Assembly (NCBI GenBank): GCA_009693435.1
Contig: SHXF01000002.1
Location: 1-64,000, forward strand
Source: Betaproteobacteria bacterium
Lineage (GTDB): Bacteria; Pseudomonadota; Gammaproteobacteria; Burkholderiales; SG8-39
Direction of reading: 5' to 3'
Length of the DNA: 64,000 nt
Position numbers and translations under genes: made by a program. Position 1 is the stretch's first letter, and every line of letters starts with the position of its first letter. This document shows, piece by piece, positions 9,027-18,548 of this stretch. Below the pieces are notes generated by a model. It ran no database searches. It was not told the DNA's origin and worked only from the letters and a program-made list of their open reading frames with translations.

Positions 9027-10195
9027 TGGATAAGCCGTCGCAGCTTTTCGATCACCTCCTCCTGCTGCGGATCGGTGAGTCCGAAAAAAAGCGGAATACT
9101 CAACGCTTCGTCGTAATAGTCGCAGGCATTGGGGTAGTCGGCGGCCCGATGCCCGAGTCGCTCGTAGTATGGATGCATCGGAACCGGGATGTAGTGCACC
9201 TGTGTCGTTATTCCAGCCTGGTAGAGCCGCTGCATGAATTCGCTGCGCGACACGCACTCCTTGCCGAACGGGGCGCGAATCACGTATATGTGATGGCCGC
9301 TCAGATGCCTGCCGTTCAACTGGGCGGGGCGGATCGGTCCGATCCCGCCGAATTCATGGTCATAGCGCTCGACCAGCGCCCTGCGCCGCGAGAGAAAGCG
9401 ATCGAGCTTGCCAAGTTGCGACAGACCCAAAGCAGCCTGAAATTCCGTCAACCTGTAATTGAAGCCCAATTCCTGCATTTCGTAATACCAGCGATTTGGC
9501 ACTCCGTCGGTACTGGCTCGCTCGGGCGCCATGAATGGATCGTCACCCTTGTTGATGCCGTGGCTGCGCAGCCGTAGCAGGTCGCGATAAAGCGGCTCGC
9601 TATTGGTTGTGATCATGCCGCCTTCCCCGGTCGTTATCTGCTTGACCGGATGGAATGAAAGAACGGTCATGTCCGAGTGCGAACAGCAGCCTACCCGGCT
9701 GCCGTCGGCATAGCGGGCGCCGAGTGCATGGCACGCGTCTTCTATGACGACGGCGCCGTAGCGGCGGGCTATGGACTGAATGGCCGGCATGTCGCAGGGA
9801 AGACCGGCGAAGTGCACGGGAATTATGCCGCGTACCCTGCCCAGCTCAGCGCAACGCTGCAGGAGATCAGCCGGATCCAGATTGAGGGTTTCCGGGTGGA
9901 TGTCGGCGAACTGCGCGGTGGCGCCCACATACAGCGCGCAGTTTGCGCTGGCAACGAATGTGATGGCGCTGGTGACCACGTTATCACCTGCCCCTATTCC
10001 TTCGGCGGCGCATGCAAGATGCAGCGCGGTCGTGCCGCTGGTCACGGCGACCGCATAACGCGCGCCGACATAGGACGCCACGGCACGCTCGAACTCATCG
10101 ATTGCCGGTCCCTGGGTGAGCGACCCGCCGCGAAGCTGATTGACGACTGCCCGAATGTCGTCTTCGTCGAGGGAATGCCTGCCGTAATTAATCAC
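9023..10195 (-). CDS. pseC: UDP-4-amino-4,6-dideoxy-N-acetyl-beta-L-altrosamine transaminase
   Basis: A 390-residue DegT/DnrJ/EryC1 PLP aminotransferase, the second step of CMP-pseudaminate synthesis (transamination of the 4-keto sugar made by PseB). The start is the GTG giving INYGRHSLDEDDI, preceded by an AAAGGGGAGGG ribosome-binding sequence; this N-terminus is typical of PseC. Seen motifs are SGTTALHLA, IPVHFAGLPCDM, VIEDACHALGARY and LSFHPVKQITTGEGG with Lys185 as the PLP lysine. It opens the nonulosonate cluster on this strand. The 4,6-dehydratase PseB that normally precedes it is not in this window. Confidence 0.92.
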   Translation of the reverse strand: MINYGRHSLDEDDIRAVVNQLRGGSLTQGPAIDEFERAVASYVGARYAVAVTSGTTALHLACAAEGIGAGDNVVTSAITFVASANCALYVGATAQFADIHPETLNLDPADLLQRCAELGRVRGIIPVHFAGLPCDMPAIQSIARRYGAVVIEDACHALGARYADGSRVGCCSHSDMTVLSFHPVKQITTGEGGMITTNSEPLYRDLLRLRSHGINKGDDPFMAPERASTDGVPNRWYYEMQELGFNYRLTEFQAALGLSQLGKLDRFLSRRRALVERYDHEFGGIGPIRPAQLNGRHLSGHHIYVIRAPFGKECVSRSEFMQRLYQAGITTQVHYIPVPMHPYYERLGHRAADYPNACDYYDEALSIPLFFGLTDPQQEEVIEKLRRLIQ

Positions 10196-10205
10196 GGCCC
10201 TCCCC

Positions 10206-10231
10206 TTTGTTGGACGAATTTGTTGGACCAA
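10206..10231. repeat. 13-bp tandem duplication in the pseC leader
   Basis: Two adjacent 13-bp units (TTTGTTGGACGAA and TTTGTTGGACCAA) differ at one base. They lie directly upstream of the pseC ribosome-binding sequence within the 148-bp rmlD-pseC gap. No convincing promoter was identified in that gap. Confidence 0.75.
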
Positions 10232-10343
10232 TTCGGCCGCGCATGCCGAAGGGAGCGGATTATGGCGCGCGGCAGGCCAAGACAGCCCTGTCCGAGAGCT
10301 GCGACAGTGGTCAACTTTTTCTTTCCTATAGGGCGACCACCGA

Positions 10344-11237
10344 TTATCCCACGCGGATAATGGCGGGGGTATCCGGCTTTCCCGCGTCAATGTCGCGCAT
10401 GCAGTGAACCAGCTCTTCATTCCAGGGGGACAGTGCAATGCCGAAATGTCGATGGAGTTTCCCGTTATCGAGCAGCGAATTTGCCGGCCGCCGCGCCGGC
10501 AGCGGGTACTCCCGGGTCGTGATCGGCAGCGCACGACAGGTCAGCTTGTCCAGCGAGATGATGCGGCTGGCGAAACCAAACCACGTCGTGCTGCCGGCCG
10601 CGCTCATGTGATAGAGGCCTTCGGAACCTTCGCCATCCGCCAATTTTTGCACCATGACGGCTGTCGACGAGGCGATGGCCGCCGCTGACGTCGGTGTGCC
10701 TCGCTGGTCGTCGACGATCTTCAGTTCCGGCCGTTCGCGGGCCAGACGCAGCATGGTAAGGAGGAAATTCTTTCCCCGGGCCGAATAGACCCAGCTCGTT
10801 CGCAGAATGAGATGTCGGCAGCCCGAACGCTGAATCGCTCGTTCGCCTTCCAGCTTGCTCAGTCCGTACTCATTGAGCGGGGCAGGCATGTCATCCTCGA
10901 CGTACGGCTTGGCGCTGCTGCCGTCGAATACATAATCCGTCGAGTAATGAATGAGCAGGGCGCCGGCTTTTCTAGCTTCATCCGCCAGTATGCCGGGTGC
11001 GTCGGCGTTGATCGCGAAGGCCTGGGCCCTTTCGGACTCGGCCTGATCGACCGCGGTGTAGGCGGCGGCATTGACAATGACGTCCGGTTTGACGGAGCGC
11101 ACCATGGCCACGATGGCTTCAGGCTGGGCGAGATCGAGCGTGCTGCGATCATGCGCCACCAGTTCTCCAAGCGGATTAAGGCTGCGCTGAAGTTCCCAGC
11201 CTACCTGGCCGTTCTTGCCGCAAAGCAGGATCTTCAC
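10344..11237 (-). CDS. rmlD: dTDP-4-dehydrorhamnose reductase
   Basis: A 297-residue extended SDR that performs the last step of dTDP-L-rhamnose synthesis, NADPH reduction of the 4-keto group. KILLCGKNGQVGWEL is the nucleotide-binding loop, NAAAYTAVDQAESE is the RmlD hallmark, and STDYVFDG with YGLSKLEGE carries the catalytic Tyr and Lys. The start is GTG overlapping the rmlC stop (GTGA). Upstream in-frame sequence runs into rmlC and is not used. It is the last of the four rml genes. Confidence 0.94.
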   Translation of the reverse strand: MKILLCGKNGQVGWELQRSLNPLGELVAHDRSTLDLAQPEAIVAMVRSVKPDVIVNAAAYTAVDQAESERAQAFAINADAPGILADEARKAGALLIHYSTDYVFDGSSAKPYVEDDMPAPLNEYGLSKLEGERAIQRSGCRHLILRTSWVYSARGKNFLLTMLRLARERPELKIVDDQRGTPTSAAAIASSTAVMVQKLADGEGSEGLYHMSAAGSTTWFGFASRIISLDKLTCRALPITTREYPLPARRPANSLLDNGKLHRHFGIALSPWNEELVHCMRDIDAGKPDTPAIIRVG

Positions 11238-11776
11238 GGGAACAGCTCGGCCGCTTTCAAGGGCACCCCTTGCCTGTCCTTGCCCGACAGGGTGGGCGGC
11301 GCGTCGACCGGCCAGCTGATCGCAAGGTCGGGGTCGTTCCACAAGATGGTCCGCTCGTGCTCCGGGGCGTAGTAGTCGGTAGCCTTGTAGTAGACATCGG
11401 CGCTGTCGGACAACACCTGGAAGCCATGGGCGAAACCCGGTGGAATCCAGATCATGGCGTGTTCCACGGCAGACAGGCGCTCTCCCACCCACTTGCCGAA
11501 CGTGGCCGAGCTGCGCCTGAGATCGACTGCTACATCGAATATTTCGCCGCTCATGACGCGCACCAGCTTTCCCTGTGGCTGCCGTATCTGGTAGTGCAGT
11601 CCGCGCAGCACGCCCCCTGCAGAACGCGAGAGGTTGTCCTGCACGAACTGGGCACCGATCCCGGCCCGCTCGAATTCGCGCCGATTCCAGCTTTCGAGGA
11701 AAAATCCACGCTGATCGCCGAATACATCGGGCTGGACCACCACAATGTCCGCAATTGCGGTGCGCCGTATTTTCAT
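11234..11776 (-). CDS. rmlC: dTDP-4-dehydrorhamnose 3,5-epimerase
   Basis: A 180-residue cupin-fold epimerase acting on dTDP-4-keto-6-deoxyglucose. DQRGFFLESWN, QDNLSRSAGGVLRGLHYQ (catalytic His in LRGLHYQ) and the late IPPGFAHGFQVLS are the diagnostic blocks, and the length is typical of the family. It lies between rmlA (21 bp upstream) and rmlD (4-bp overlap). Confidence 0.95.
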   Translation of the reverse strand: MKIRRTAIADIVVVQPDVFGDQRGFFLESWNRREFERAGIGAQFVQDNLSRSAGGVLRGLHYQIRQPQGKLVRVMSGEIFDVAVDLRRSSATFGKWVGERLSAVEHAMIWIPPGFAHGFQVLSDSADVYYKATDYYAPEHERTILWNDPDLAISWPVDAPPTLSGKDRQGVPLKAAELFP

Positions 11777-11797
11777 GGCGACAATCCCTTCCGATAT

Positions 11798-12676
11798 TCA
11801 GCCGACATTGCCGTCGCGCAGCACGTCGAGCAGGTAACGGCCGTAGCCGCTGGCCTTGAGCGGCGTCGCCAGCGCTTCGAGCTGCGCGGAGGTTATGTAT
11901 TTCATTCGCCACGCGATTTCTTCCGGGCAGCATATCTTGAGTCCCTGGCGCCGCTCCAGCGTCTGAATGAAGCTGCTGGCATCGAGCAGCGAGTCATGCG
12001 TGCCGGTGTCGAGCCAGGCGTGGCCGCGCCCCAGGGTGACGACATCCAGCTTGCCGGCCGAAAGATAGACACGATTGAGGTCGGTAATTTCCAGTTCGCC
12101 CCGCGCCGAGGGTGTCAGGGCGCGCGCAACCTGCGTTACATCGTTGTCGTAAAAATAGAGGCCGGTGACCGCGAATCGCGATTTGGGATTGAGTGGCTTT
12201 TCTTCCAGGCTGACGCCCTTGCCGTCCGGACCGAATTCGACCACGCCATATCTCTGCGGATCGGTTACCGGGTAGGCGAACACCGTGGCGCCGTGCTGCT
12301 TGGCAGCGGCACGCTGCAGGTCGCTCTGCAGGTCGTGGCCATAAAAAATATTGTCGCCCAGCACCAGCGCGCAACCTTCGCTGCCGATGAACCGTTCGCC
12401 GATGATGAACGCCTGCGCGATGCCATCGGGTGACGGCTGAATCGCGTAACTGAGCGACAGTCCCCAGCGAGCGCCGTCACCCAGCAACTGTTCGAATCGC
12501 GGCGTGTCCTGCGGTGTCGAGATCAGCAGTATGTCGCGGATTCCTGCGATCATGAGCGTGCACAGCGGATAGTAAATCATCGGCTTGTCGTACACCGGAA
12601 GCAACTGCTTGGACACGGCCTGGGTAACCGGATAGAGGCGCGTGCCAGAGCCGCCCGCGAGAATGATGCCCTTCAT
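11798..12676 (-). CDS. rmlA: Glucose-1-phosphate thymidylyltransferase
   Basis: A 292-residue nucleotidyltransferase that makes dTDP-glucose from glucose-1-phosphate and dTTP. The start [18 protein letters not shown] contains the canonical GGxGTRL signature. [30 protein letters not shown] and [12 protein letters not shown] follow at expected positions, and the length matches. The frame continues upstream of this ATG into rmlB, but homology and the reverse-strand GGTGAGAAACCG leader favour the chosen start. It follows rmlB by 7 bp. Confidence 0.95.
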   Translation of the reverse strand: MKGIILAGGSGTRLYPVTQAVSKQLLPVYDKPMIYYPLCTLMIAGIRDILLISTPQDTPRFEQLLGDGARWGLSLSYAIQPSPDGIAQAFIIGERFIGSEGCALVLGDNIFYGHDLQSDLQRAAAKQHGATVFAYPVTDPQRYGVVEFGPDGKGVSLEEKPLNPKSRFAVTGLYFYDNDVTQVARALTPSARGELEITDLNRVYLSAGKLDVVTLGRGHAWLDTGTHDSLLDASSFIQTLERRQGLKICCPEEIAWRMKYITSAQLEALATPLKASGYGRYLLDVLRDGNVG

Positions 12677-12683
12677 CGGTTTC

Positions 12684-13745
12684 TCACCTCCCGGTGTAAT
12701 TGAGCTGCAGCCACTGCTTGTATTCACCGGTGCGAATACGCTCGCTCCATTCCTGGTTATCGAGGTACCAGGACACTGTTTTGCGCAACCCGCTTTCGAA
12801 TGTCTCGCCCGGCGCCCAACCAAGCTCGCGCGAAATTTTCCGGATGTCCATTGCGTAGCGACGGTCGTGCCCGGGCCGGTCGCCTACGAACGCGATGAGC
12901 GCGTCGTAAGGGCCCGCCCGCCGCGGCCGCATTTCATCCAGCAGCCGGCATATCGTTTTCACGACATCGATATTGGCTTGTTCGTTCTGCCCGCCGATGT
13001 TGTAGACCTCGCCTGGTATTCCGCGATCGAGCACCGTCCGTATCGCCTCGCAATGGTCGCCTACGTACAACCAGTCCCGGACGTTGCGTCCGTCGCCGTA
13101 AACAGGCAACCCCTTTTCCTGCAGCGCGTTTGACAGGATCAGCGGAATCAGCTTCTCGGGGAACTGGTAAGGGCCGTAGTTGTTGGAGCAGTTTGTCGTC
13201 AGTGTGGGAAGCCCGTAGGTGTGGTGATAGGCGCGCACCAGGTGGTCCGCGCCCGCCTTCGACGCCGCATAGGGGCTGTTGGGCGCATACGGCGTGGTTT
13301 CACTGAAAGCGGGATCATTGGCATTCAGCGAACCGTAGACTTCATCGGTGGAGATGTGCACGAAGCGGAACCGGTTCTTGTCCGCCGGGGCCATCTTCTG
13401 CCAGTGCGCCCGGGACTCCTCAAGCAGGCAGGACGTGCCCACGACATTCGTCTGCACGAATTCGCCTGGCCCGTGGATGGAACGATCAACATGACTCTCC
13501 GCAGCGAAGTGGACGACTGCGCGGGGATCGTGTTCAGCGAGCAGTTTGCGCACCAGATCACGGTCGCAGATGTCGCCGTGAAAGAACGCGTGACTTCGGC
13601 CTGCTGGCAGGCTGTCCAGGTTGCCCGGATTGCCCGCATAGGTAAGCTTGTCCAGGTTCACCACGGCCTCGTCCGAATGCGCCATCCAACCGTGGATGAA
13701 GTTCGAGCCGATGAACCCTGCGCCCCCCGTGACCAGGATAGTCAT
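12684..13745 (-). CDS. rmlB: dTDP-glucose 4,6-dehydratase
   Basis: A 353-residue SDR dehydratase producing dTDP-4-keto-6-deoxyglucose. It shows the NAD-binding [32 protein letters not shown] and [17 protein letters not shown] with the YxxxK dyad, followed by [15 protein letters not shown]. Length is canonical. Its ATG overlaps the stop of the family 2 glycosyltransferase gene (ATGA), making glycosyltransferase-rmlB-A-C-D one coupled operon. Confidence 0.95.
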   Translation of the reverse strand: MTILVTGGAGFIGSNFIHGWMAHSDEAVVNLDKLTYAGNPGNLDSLPAGRSHAFFHGDICDRDLVRKLLAEHDPRAVVHFAAESHVDRSIHGPGEFVQTNVVGTSCLLEESRAHWQKMAPADKNRFRFVHISTDEVYGSLNANDPAFSETTPYAPNSPYAASKAGADHLVRAYHHTYGLPTLTTNCSNNYGPYQFPEKLIPLILSNALQEKGLPVYGDGRNVRDWLYVGDHCEAIRTVLDRGIPGEVYNIGGQNEQANIDVVKTICRLLDEMRPRRAGPYDALIAFVGDRPGHDRRYAMDIRKISRELGWAPGETFESGLRKTVSWYLDNQEWSERIRTGEYKQWLQLNYTGR

Positions 13746-14488
13746 GGCGCCGACCGCTGCAGTGCCATGAGCTTTGCATATTTATTGAAACTGTTCATGC
13801 AGCCTATGGAAACGTGTATTAGTCCCGGAATCCCGTCGAGGAAACCGAGACGAAAGAAATAGAACTTGATGAAGCGCAGCAGCGGGCTCAGCACCAGTTG
13901 CCAGGCGGACACCTTCCCGCCCGACAGGGCCAGTTGATCCGCCTGCAGCGAGGTATAGCGATTCTGCTTTTCCAGGTACCGCTCCAGCGATTCGGCCGAA
14001 TCGTGCAACAGATCGCCGCGCAGGCGGATCACCGGCTGCGAGGTGAGAACTTTTTCGTGCACGTTGTCGTCGCTCCAGCGGGCCAGGCGGCGGTCGAACA
14101 GCCTCAGGCTCCGGTCAGGATAACCCTCGCCGTGCTTCAGCCAGCGGCCGAGAAACCGGTTGCATCTAGCCATTGTATAGGCGCCGCTTTCTGGCGCCGC
14201 AATTGCCGCGAGGATGCTGGTTTGCAGTAGTTCGCTGACCCGCTCGTCGGCATCGATGCATAGTACCCAGTCGTGGGTTGCCGCCTCGATGGCGAACTGC
14301 TTTTGAGGGCCAAAGCCCAGCCATTTCTTGCGCACCACCCTGGCGCGATGCCGTTCGGCCAGTTTCACCGTGTCGTCGCTGCTGTCCGAGTCGACAATCA
14401 GCACTTCATCGGCGAAGGCGACGCTGGCCAGGCATGGCTCAAGGCTCGCTGCCGCGTTGTGGGTGATGATTACCGCGGATAAAGGCAT
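13742..14488 (-). CDS. Family 2 glycosyltransferase (LPS core, WaaE/LgtF-like)
   Basis: A 248-residue GT-A glycosyltransferase. [18 protein letters not shown] is the nucleotide-binding start, [19 protein letters not shown] and [12 protein letters not shown] (DxD-type metal site) follow, and the C-terminal half has [22 protein letters not shown] as in the WaaE/KdtX beta-1,4-glucosyltransferases of the LPS inner core. Near the C-terminus a hydrophobic stretch suggests membrane association. The start is the ATG giving MPLSAVIIT; longer in-frame starts lack homology. It heads the rml operon and lies divergently next to waaC, consistent with core or O-chain assembly. Confidence 0.87.
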   Translation of the reverse strand: MPLSAVIITHNAAASLEPCLASVAFADEVLIVDSDSSDDTVKLAERHRARVVRKKWLGFGPQKQFAIEAATHDWVLCIDADERVSELLQTSILAAIAAPESGAYTMARCNRFLGRWLKHGEGYPDRSLRLFDRRLARWSDDNVHEKVLTSQPVIRLRGDLLHDSAESLERYLEKQNRYTSLQADQLALSGGKVSAWQLVLSPLLRFIKFYFFRLGFLDGIPGLIHVSIGCMNSFNKYAKLMALQRSAP

Positions 14489-14527
14489 GCGTGGAATTGA
14501 TTGGGTCGGCACCTGGGAGCATTGCCG

Positions 14528-14533
14528 TATAAT
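14528..14533 (+). promoter_or_regulatory. Candidate -10 element upstream of waaC
   Basis: A perfect TATAAT lies 124 bp upstream of the waaC start in the divergent gap to the glycosyltransferase. No good -35 hexamer sits at 16-18 bp (TTGGGT is 21 bp away), so this is a candidate only. Confidence 0.35.
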
Positions 14534-14657
14534 CAGTAACTTAAGCGCACATATTAGCAGTTTGCGCGGGTTGCCTCGGGCTATTCTGCAGCGCGGCCGG
14601 GCCTGTTTCCGCTTTGCACCAAGCAGTAATGAGCTGGCGCGCCGTTCGCCAGGTGCT

Positions 14658-15611
14658 ATGAAAAAAATTCTCCTGGTCAAGACATCGTCGCTCGGCGACG
14701 TGATTCACAACCTGCCGGTTGCCACCGATGTCCGCCGCCACTTTCCCGACGCCATCATCGATTGGGTCGCTGAAGAGGCGTATGCGCCATTGCTGCATCT
14801 GCACCCTGCGGTACGCACTGTGATACCTGTTGCGGTGCGACGCTGGCGCCGGCACTTGCCTGGACCGGCTACCTGGCGGGAAATTGCCGAGTTCAGGCGA
14901 TTGTCCGATGTCGAAACTTACGACGTCATTCTCGACTCGCAGGGATTGCTGAAGAGTGCAATCATTGCCCGCGCGGCTCGCGGCCGGCACCACGGATTCG
15001 ACGCGGCAAGCGCGCGCGAATCGCTGGCCGCATGGTTCTACGAAGAACGCCATGCGGTGTCGTTGATGCAGCACGCCGTAGACAGGAACCGGGCTCTTGC
15101 AGCCGCGGCACTCGGGTACCGGAATCACGCGCCAATCGACTACGGGCTACGGCTTCCCGTGAGACCGGCATTCATACCCGCCGGGCCCTATGCCGTACTC
15201 CTTCATGGAACTAGTCGTGCCGACAAGTTATGGGACCTGAGGCGGTGGATTGAACTGGGTCGCCTGCTGGAAGCGCGCGGGCTGAAATGCGTGCTCCCCT
15301 GGGGAGATGAAGTCGAACGCGAACGGGGGCTTCGTGCCGCCAAGTCAATCGGCGCGCTACTGGCGCCGGACCGCATGCCTATCGATACAGTCGCCGGATT
15401 GCTGGCCGGCGCCGATGCCGTGTTCGGTGTCGATACCGGACTGACCCACCTCGCGGCTGCGCTGGGCCGGCCCACCGTCGCCATATTTTCGGCTACGGAC
15501 CCGAAACTCACCGGTGTTCATGGCGCGCGGCGGGCGACCAACATCGGTGCAACGGGTTTGCCGCCCGATGCCACTGAAGTCATAGCGGCCTTCGACCGCC
15601 TGCCCGCCTGA
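14658..15611 (+). CDS. waaC: LPS heptosyltransferase I
   Basis: A 317-residue GT9 (GT-B) enzyme transferring L-glycero-D-manno-heptose onto Kdo of lipid A at the inner membrane. MKKILLVKTSSLGDVIHNLPV is diagnostic of the family, IDWVAEEAYAPLL follows, and the C-lobe has LHGTSRADKLWD and GVDTGLTHLAAALGRPTVAIF, the ADP-heptose binding region. The start is set by this N-terminus; upstream in-frame sequence has no homology. The stop overlaps the waaA start (TGATG). Confidence 0.94.
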   Translation: MKKILLVKTSSLGDVIHNLPVATDVRRHFPDAIIDWVAEEAYAPLLHLHPAVRTVIPVAVRRWRRHLPGPATWREIAEFRRLSDVETYDVILDSQGLLKSAIIARAARGRHHGFDAASARESLAAWFYEERHAVSLMQHAVDRNRALAAAALGYRNHAPIDYGLRLPVRPAFIPAGPYAVLLHGTSRADKLWDLRRWIELGRLLEARGLKCVLPWGDEVERERGLRAAKSIGALLAPDRMPIDTVAGLLAGADAVFGVDTGLTHLAAALGRPTVAIFSATDPKLTGVHGARRATNIGATGLPPDATEVIAAFDRLPA

Positions 15612-16861
15612 TGGCGCGGCTGGGATACACGCTGGTCCTTTGGCTGGCGCTGCCCTGGGTACTCGCGCGGCTCTGGTGGCGTGGCCGGAGCGAACCGGGA
15701 TACCGCGAAAACGTCGCCGAGCGATTCGGATTCTTTGGGGTGGGCCCGGCGACTGCCTGCAAGGTGATCTGGCTACACGCCGTTTCGGTCGGTGAAACCC
15801 GGGCGGCAGAGCCATTGATAGCGGCACTCCTGGCGCGTTATCCCGACCATCGGATAGTGCTGACGCAGATGACGACGACCGGGAGGGCTGCGGCCCGCGA
15901 CCTGTTTACCAACAGCGTGGAGATACGTTATCTCCCCTATGACTATGGCTTTGCGGTGCGGCGATTTATTAAGCGCTTCAAACCGGTGCTGGGGATCCTG
16001 ATGGAGACCGAAATATGGTTCAACCTGGTTCGCGAATGCAAACTGGCCGGTATCCCATTGCTGTTGGCGAATGCGCGAATGTCGGAACGATCCGCGCGGG
16101 GCTACCGCACCGTGTCCGGGCTGGTACGCGAAGCGTTTTCCGGAATCACGGCAGTCGGGGCGCAGAGCGGCGAGGACGCTGCGCGGCTGCGCTCGCTCGG
16201 TGCTCTGCAGTGCGAAATCACAGGCAACCTCAAGTTTGACGTCGTTCAGGCGCCCGCGGCGCTGGCAGCACAATTCCGCGCCTGGTACGGGTGTCGCCCG
16301 GTGTTGCTTGCCGCAAGCACGCGCGAGGGCGAAGAGGAATTGCTGTTGAACGCATTGTCCGCGCTGCCGGACGAAGTGCTCGTTGTCATCGTGCCGCGCC
16401 ATCCGCCGCGGTTTGCGGAAGTGGCGCGCCTCATCGAAAAATGCGGCCGAATCGTCAGGCGCAGCGAAAATCGCGAAATTCCAGCCGGATGCCGGTTCAT
16501 GCTCGGCGACAGCATGGGCGAGCTGTCTGCCTACTATGCCGCATGCGATGTCGCTTTCGTCGGAGGAAGCCTGCTTCCCTACGGCGGACAGAACCTGATA
16601 GAAGCGTGCGCCGCAGGTGCACCGGTGTTGGTAGGGCCTTCCACGTTCAACTTCGCCGAAGCAGCAGAAATGGCAATTTCCACGGGCGCCGCACTGAGAG
16701 TCGGCAGTGCGGCTGAACTTGTCTCGGAAGCGGCACATCTGCTGGCAGATGCGGCGCGGCGTAGCCGGATGGGCGCTGCCGGTCGCGCATTTTGCCAGGC
16801 GCACCGCGGCGCCGCCGCGCGGACGCTGGCCCTTTGCGAACGACTGATCGAATCGCGCTGA
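15611..16861 (+). CDS. waaA: 3-deoxy-D-manno-octulosonic acid transferase
   Basis: A 416-residue GT30 enzyme that adds Kdo to lipid IVA. An N-terminal hydrophobic anchor (LGYTLVLWLALPWVLA) is followed by ERFGFF, IWLHAVSVGETRAAEPLI (acceptor site Glu), LTQMTTTGRAAA and LMETEIWFNL. The C-lobe has VIVPRHPPRF, FVGGSLLPYGGQNLIEAC and VLVGPSTFNFAEAAE. It overlaps waaC by 1 bp and forms a two-gene operon with it. Convergent with the tolC-like gene 15 bp away. Confidence 0.95.
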   Translation: MARLGYTLVLWLALPWVLARLWWRGRSEPGYRENVAERFGFFGVGPATACKVIWLHAVSVGETRAAEPLIAALLARYPDHRIVLTQMTTTGRAAARDLFTNSVEIRYLPYDYGFAVRRFIKRFKPVLGILMETEIWFNLVRECKLAGIPLLLANARMSERSARGYRTVSGLVREAFSGITAVGAQSGEDAARLRSLGALQCEITGNLKFDVVQAPAALAAQFRAWYGCRPVLLAASTREGEEELLLNALSALPDEVLVVIVPRHPPRFAEVARLIEKCGRIVRRSENREIPAGCRFMLGDSMGELSAYYAACDVAFVGGSLLPYGGQNLIEACAAGAPVLVGPSTFNFAEAAEMAISTGAALRVGSAAELVSEAAHLLADAARRSRMGAAGRAFCQAHRGAAARTLALCERLIESR

Positions 16862-16876
16862 AAAACCACACCGCGC

Positions 16877-18208
16877 CTATTCCGCGAGCAGGCGATTAAC
16901 TTCCTCGACGTCGGCTTCGGTCAGCGTTCCAACTGCAGCCTTGAGCTTCAGCCCGTTCACGATGGTGTCGTAGCGGGCACGCGACAAGTCGCGCTTGGTG
17001 GAGAATACCTGCTGCTGCGAATTCAGCACATCGATATTGATACGGACACCCACGTCATAGCCGAGGCGGTTGGATGCCAGGGCTGTTTCGCTGGAGAGCA
17101 AAGCCTGCTCGAGAGCACGCACCTGCGCCATGCCGTTGGTTACGCCCAGGAATGACTGGCGCGCAGACAGCGCCGCGCTCCTGCGGCTGTTCTCGAGATC
17201 GGCACGCGCCCTGTCCCGATTCGCCAGCGCTTCACGCACCCGGGAGTCGATCGCGCCGCCGGCATACAACGGGACGGCGAGCTGAACTCCCAGAGCCGAG
17301 AATTTCTGATCATTGCCGACACCAGAAAGCTGGTTGTTGCCACTCGAGTTGCGGCCCAGCTGTCCGACGAAATCGACGGTCGGGTAATGGCCCGCGCGGT
17401 TGCGCGTCACCTCGAGTGCGGCGATTTCAGCTGCTGCCTCCTGTATGCGGACGCCCAGGTTCTGCGCCTGGGCCGATTCGACCCATTGATCCATGCTGTT
17501 CGGTTGAGGGGACGAAAGCTGCAGGGTGCTTCTGAGGGCAGCCAGTTCAGCGGGAAATTTGCCTATCACCTGCTGCAAGACACGCCGCTTCAATTCGAGA
17601 TCGCTTTCGGCGGCAATTTCCTGGGATGTCGAAAGATCGAATCGGGCCTGCGCCTCATGAGTGTCCGTAATGGTCGCCGTGCCAACCTCGAAATTGCGCT
17701 TTGCCTGTGCCAGCTGTTCGGCAATCGCCGTCTTCTGTGCGCGAATAAAAGCGATGCTGTCCTGCGATGCGAGCACATCGAAATAGGCTTGCGACACACG
17801 GACGATGAGATCCTGGCCGGCGAGGAGATATTGCGTTTCCGCCTGGGCCACCTGAAAGCCCGCCTGCTCGTATTGCACCAGGTTCTGCTTTCTGTACAGC
17901 GGCTGCGTCAGTGTGACGGTGACGCCATTGGAGTTGAACTGGCGTAAGAACGGGCCAGGTGTCGCGCCGCCGCGAAACGTAATCTCGTTTTCGTTCCATG
18001 TGGTGTTGCCGGTACCGCTGATGGACGGCAGCAACAATGCCTTCCCCTGGGGCAATTTCTCCCGGCCCGCCTCCAGCGCCGCACGCGCCGATGAGTACTG
18101 GGCGTCGTAGCCCCTTGCCTCACGCAGCACCCGCAGAAGATCGGCCGAGCCGGCGATCCCCGATGAAACGATGAGCGAAATCCCAACTATCGAGGGCCAC
18201 AGGTTCAT
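16877..18208 (-). CDS. tolC: TolC-family outer membrane efflux protein
   Basis: A 443-residue TolC/OEP protein forming an outer-membrane channel. A short hydrophobic N-terminus (MNLWPSIVGISLIVSSGIAGSA) serves as signal peptide. Two OEP repeats follow, with typical coiled-coil segments, LTQPLYRKQNLVQYEQA in the first half and LAVPLYAGGAIDSRVREA in the second, then QVRALEQALLSSETALASNRLGYDVGVRINIDVLN. The start is the ATG preceded by AGGTGATCCC. It follows a rhodanese by 8 bp and is probably the outer-membrane partner of the RND pump encoded upstream on the same strand, though the link is inferred. Confidence 0.9.
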   Translation of the reverse strand: MNLWPSIVGISLIVSSGIAGSADLLRVLREARGYDAQYSSARAALEAGREKLPQGKALLLPSISGTGNTTWNENEITFRGGATPGPFLRQFNSNGVTVTLTQPLYRKQNLVQYEQAGFQVAQAETQYLLAGQDLIVRVSQAYFDVLASQDSIAFIRAQKTAIAEQLAQAKRNFEVGTATITDTHEAQARFDLSTSQEIAAESDLELKRRVLQQVIGKFPAELAALRSTLQLSSPQPNSMDQWVESAQAQNLGVRIQEAAAEIAALEVTRNRAGHYPTVDFVGQLGRNSSGNNQLSGVGNDQKFSALGVQLAVPLYAGGAIDSRVREALANRDRARADLENSRRSAALSARQSFLGVTNGMAQVRALEQALLSSETALASNRLGYDVGVRINIDVLNSQQQVFSTKRDLSRARYDTIVNGLKLKAAVGTLTEADVEEVNRLLAE

Positions 18209-18216
18209 GGGATCAC

Positions 18217-18540
18217 CTAATAGACGGGCATGGAGGTATCGACCTGCCTGGCCCATGCGTCCAGGCCGCCTTGCAGGTTGAAAATCCCGCTAAAACCACT
18301 CTGAGAGAGGTGCATCGCGATCTGCTGGCTGCGTCCACCGTGATGGCAGATGACTACCGTCTCCGCGGTCTTGTCCAGTTCCGGCACGCGCGAGGGTACT
18401 TCGTTCATCGGTATATGGCGCGAGTCGCCCAGACTGCACGTCTGGAATTCCCACAGTTCGCGCACATCCAGAAGAACGGGGGAGGGGCGGCCCGGGTCTG
18501 CGAGCCACTCGGACAGTTGCCGCGGAGTAATCTGTTTCAT
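18217..18540 (-). CDS. Single-domain rhodanese (sulfurtransferase)
   Basis: A 107-residue rhodanese domain protein. LLDVRELWEFQTC is the conserved N-terminal block and VVICHHGGRSQQIAMHL carries the active-site loop with Cys65. FSGIFNLQGGLDAWARQVD is the usual C-terminal end. It sits between a protein-isoaspartate methyltransferase-like gene and tolC, spaced 8 bp from each, an order often seen in Betaproteobacteria. The sulfur acceptor is unknown. Confidence 0.93.
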   Translation of the reverse strand: MKQITPRQLSEWLADPGRPSPVLLDVRELWEFQTCSLGDSRHIPMNEVPSRVPELDKTAETVVICHHGGRSQQIAMHLSQSGFSGIFNLQGGLDAWARQVDTSMPVY

Positions 18541-18548
18541 GAAAGAAC

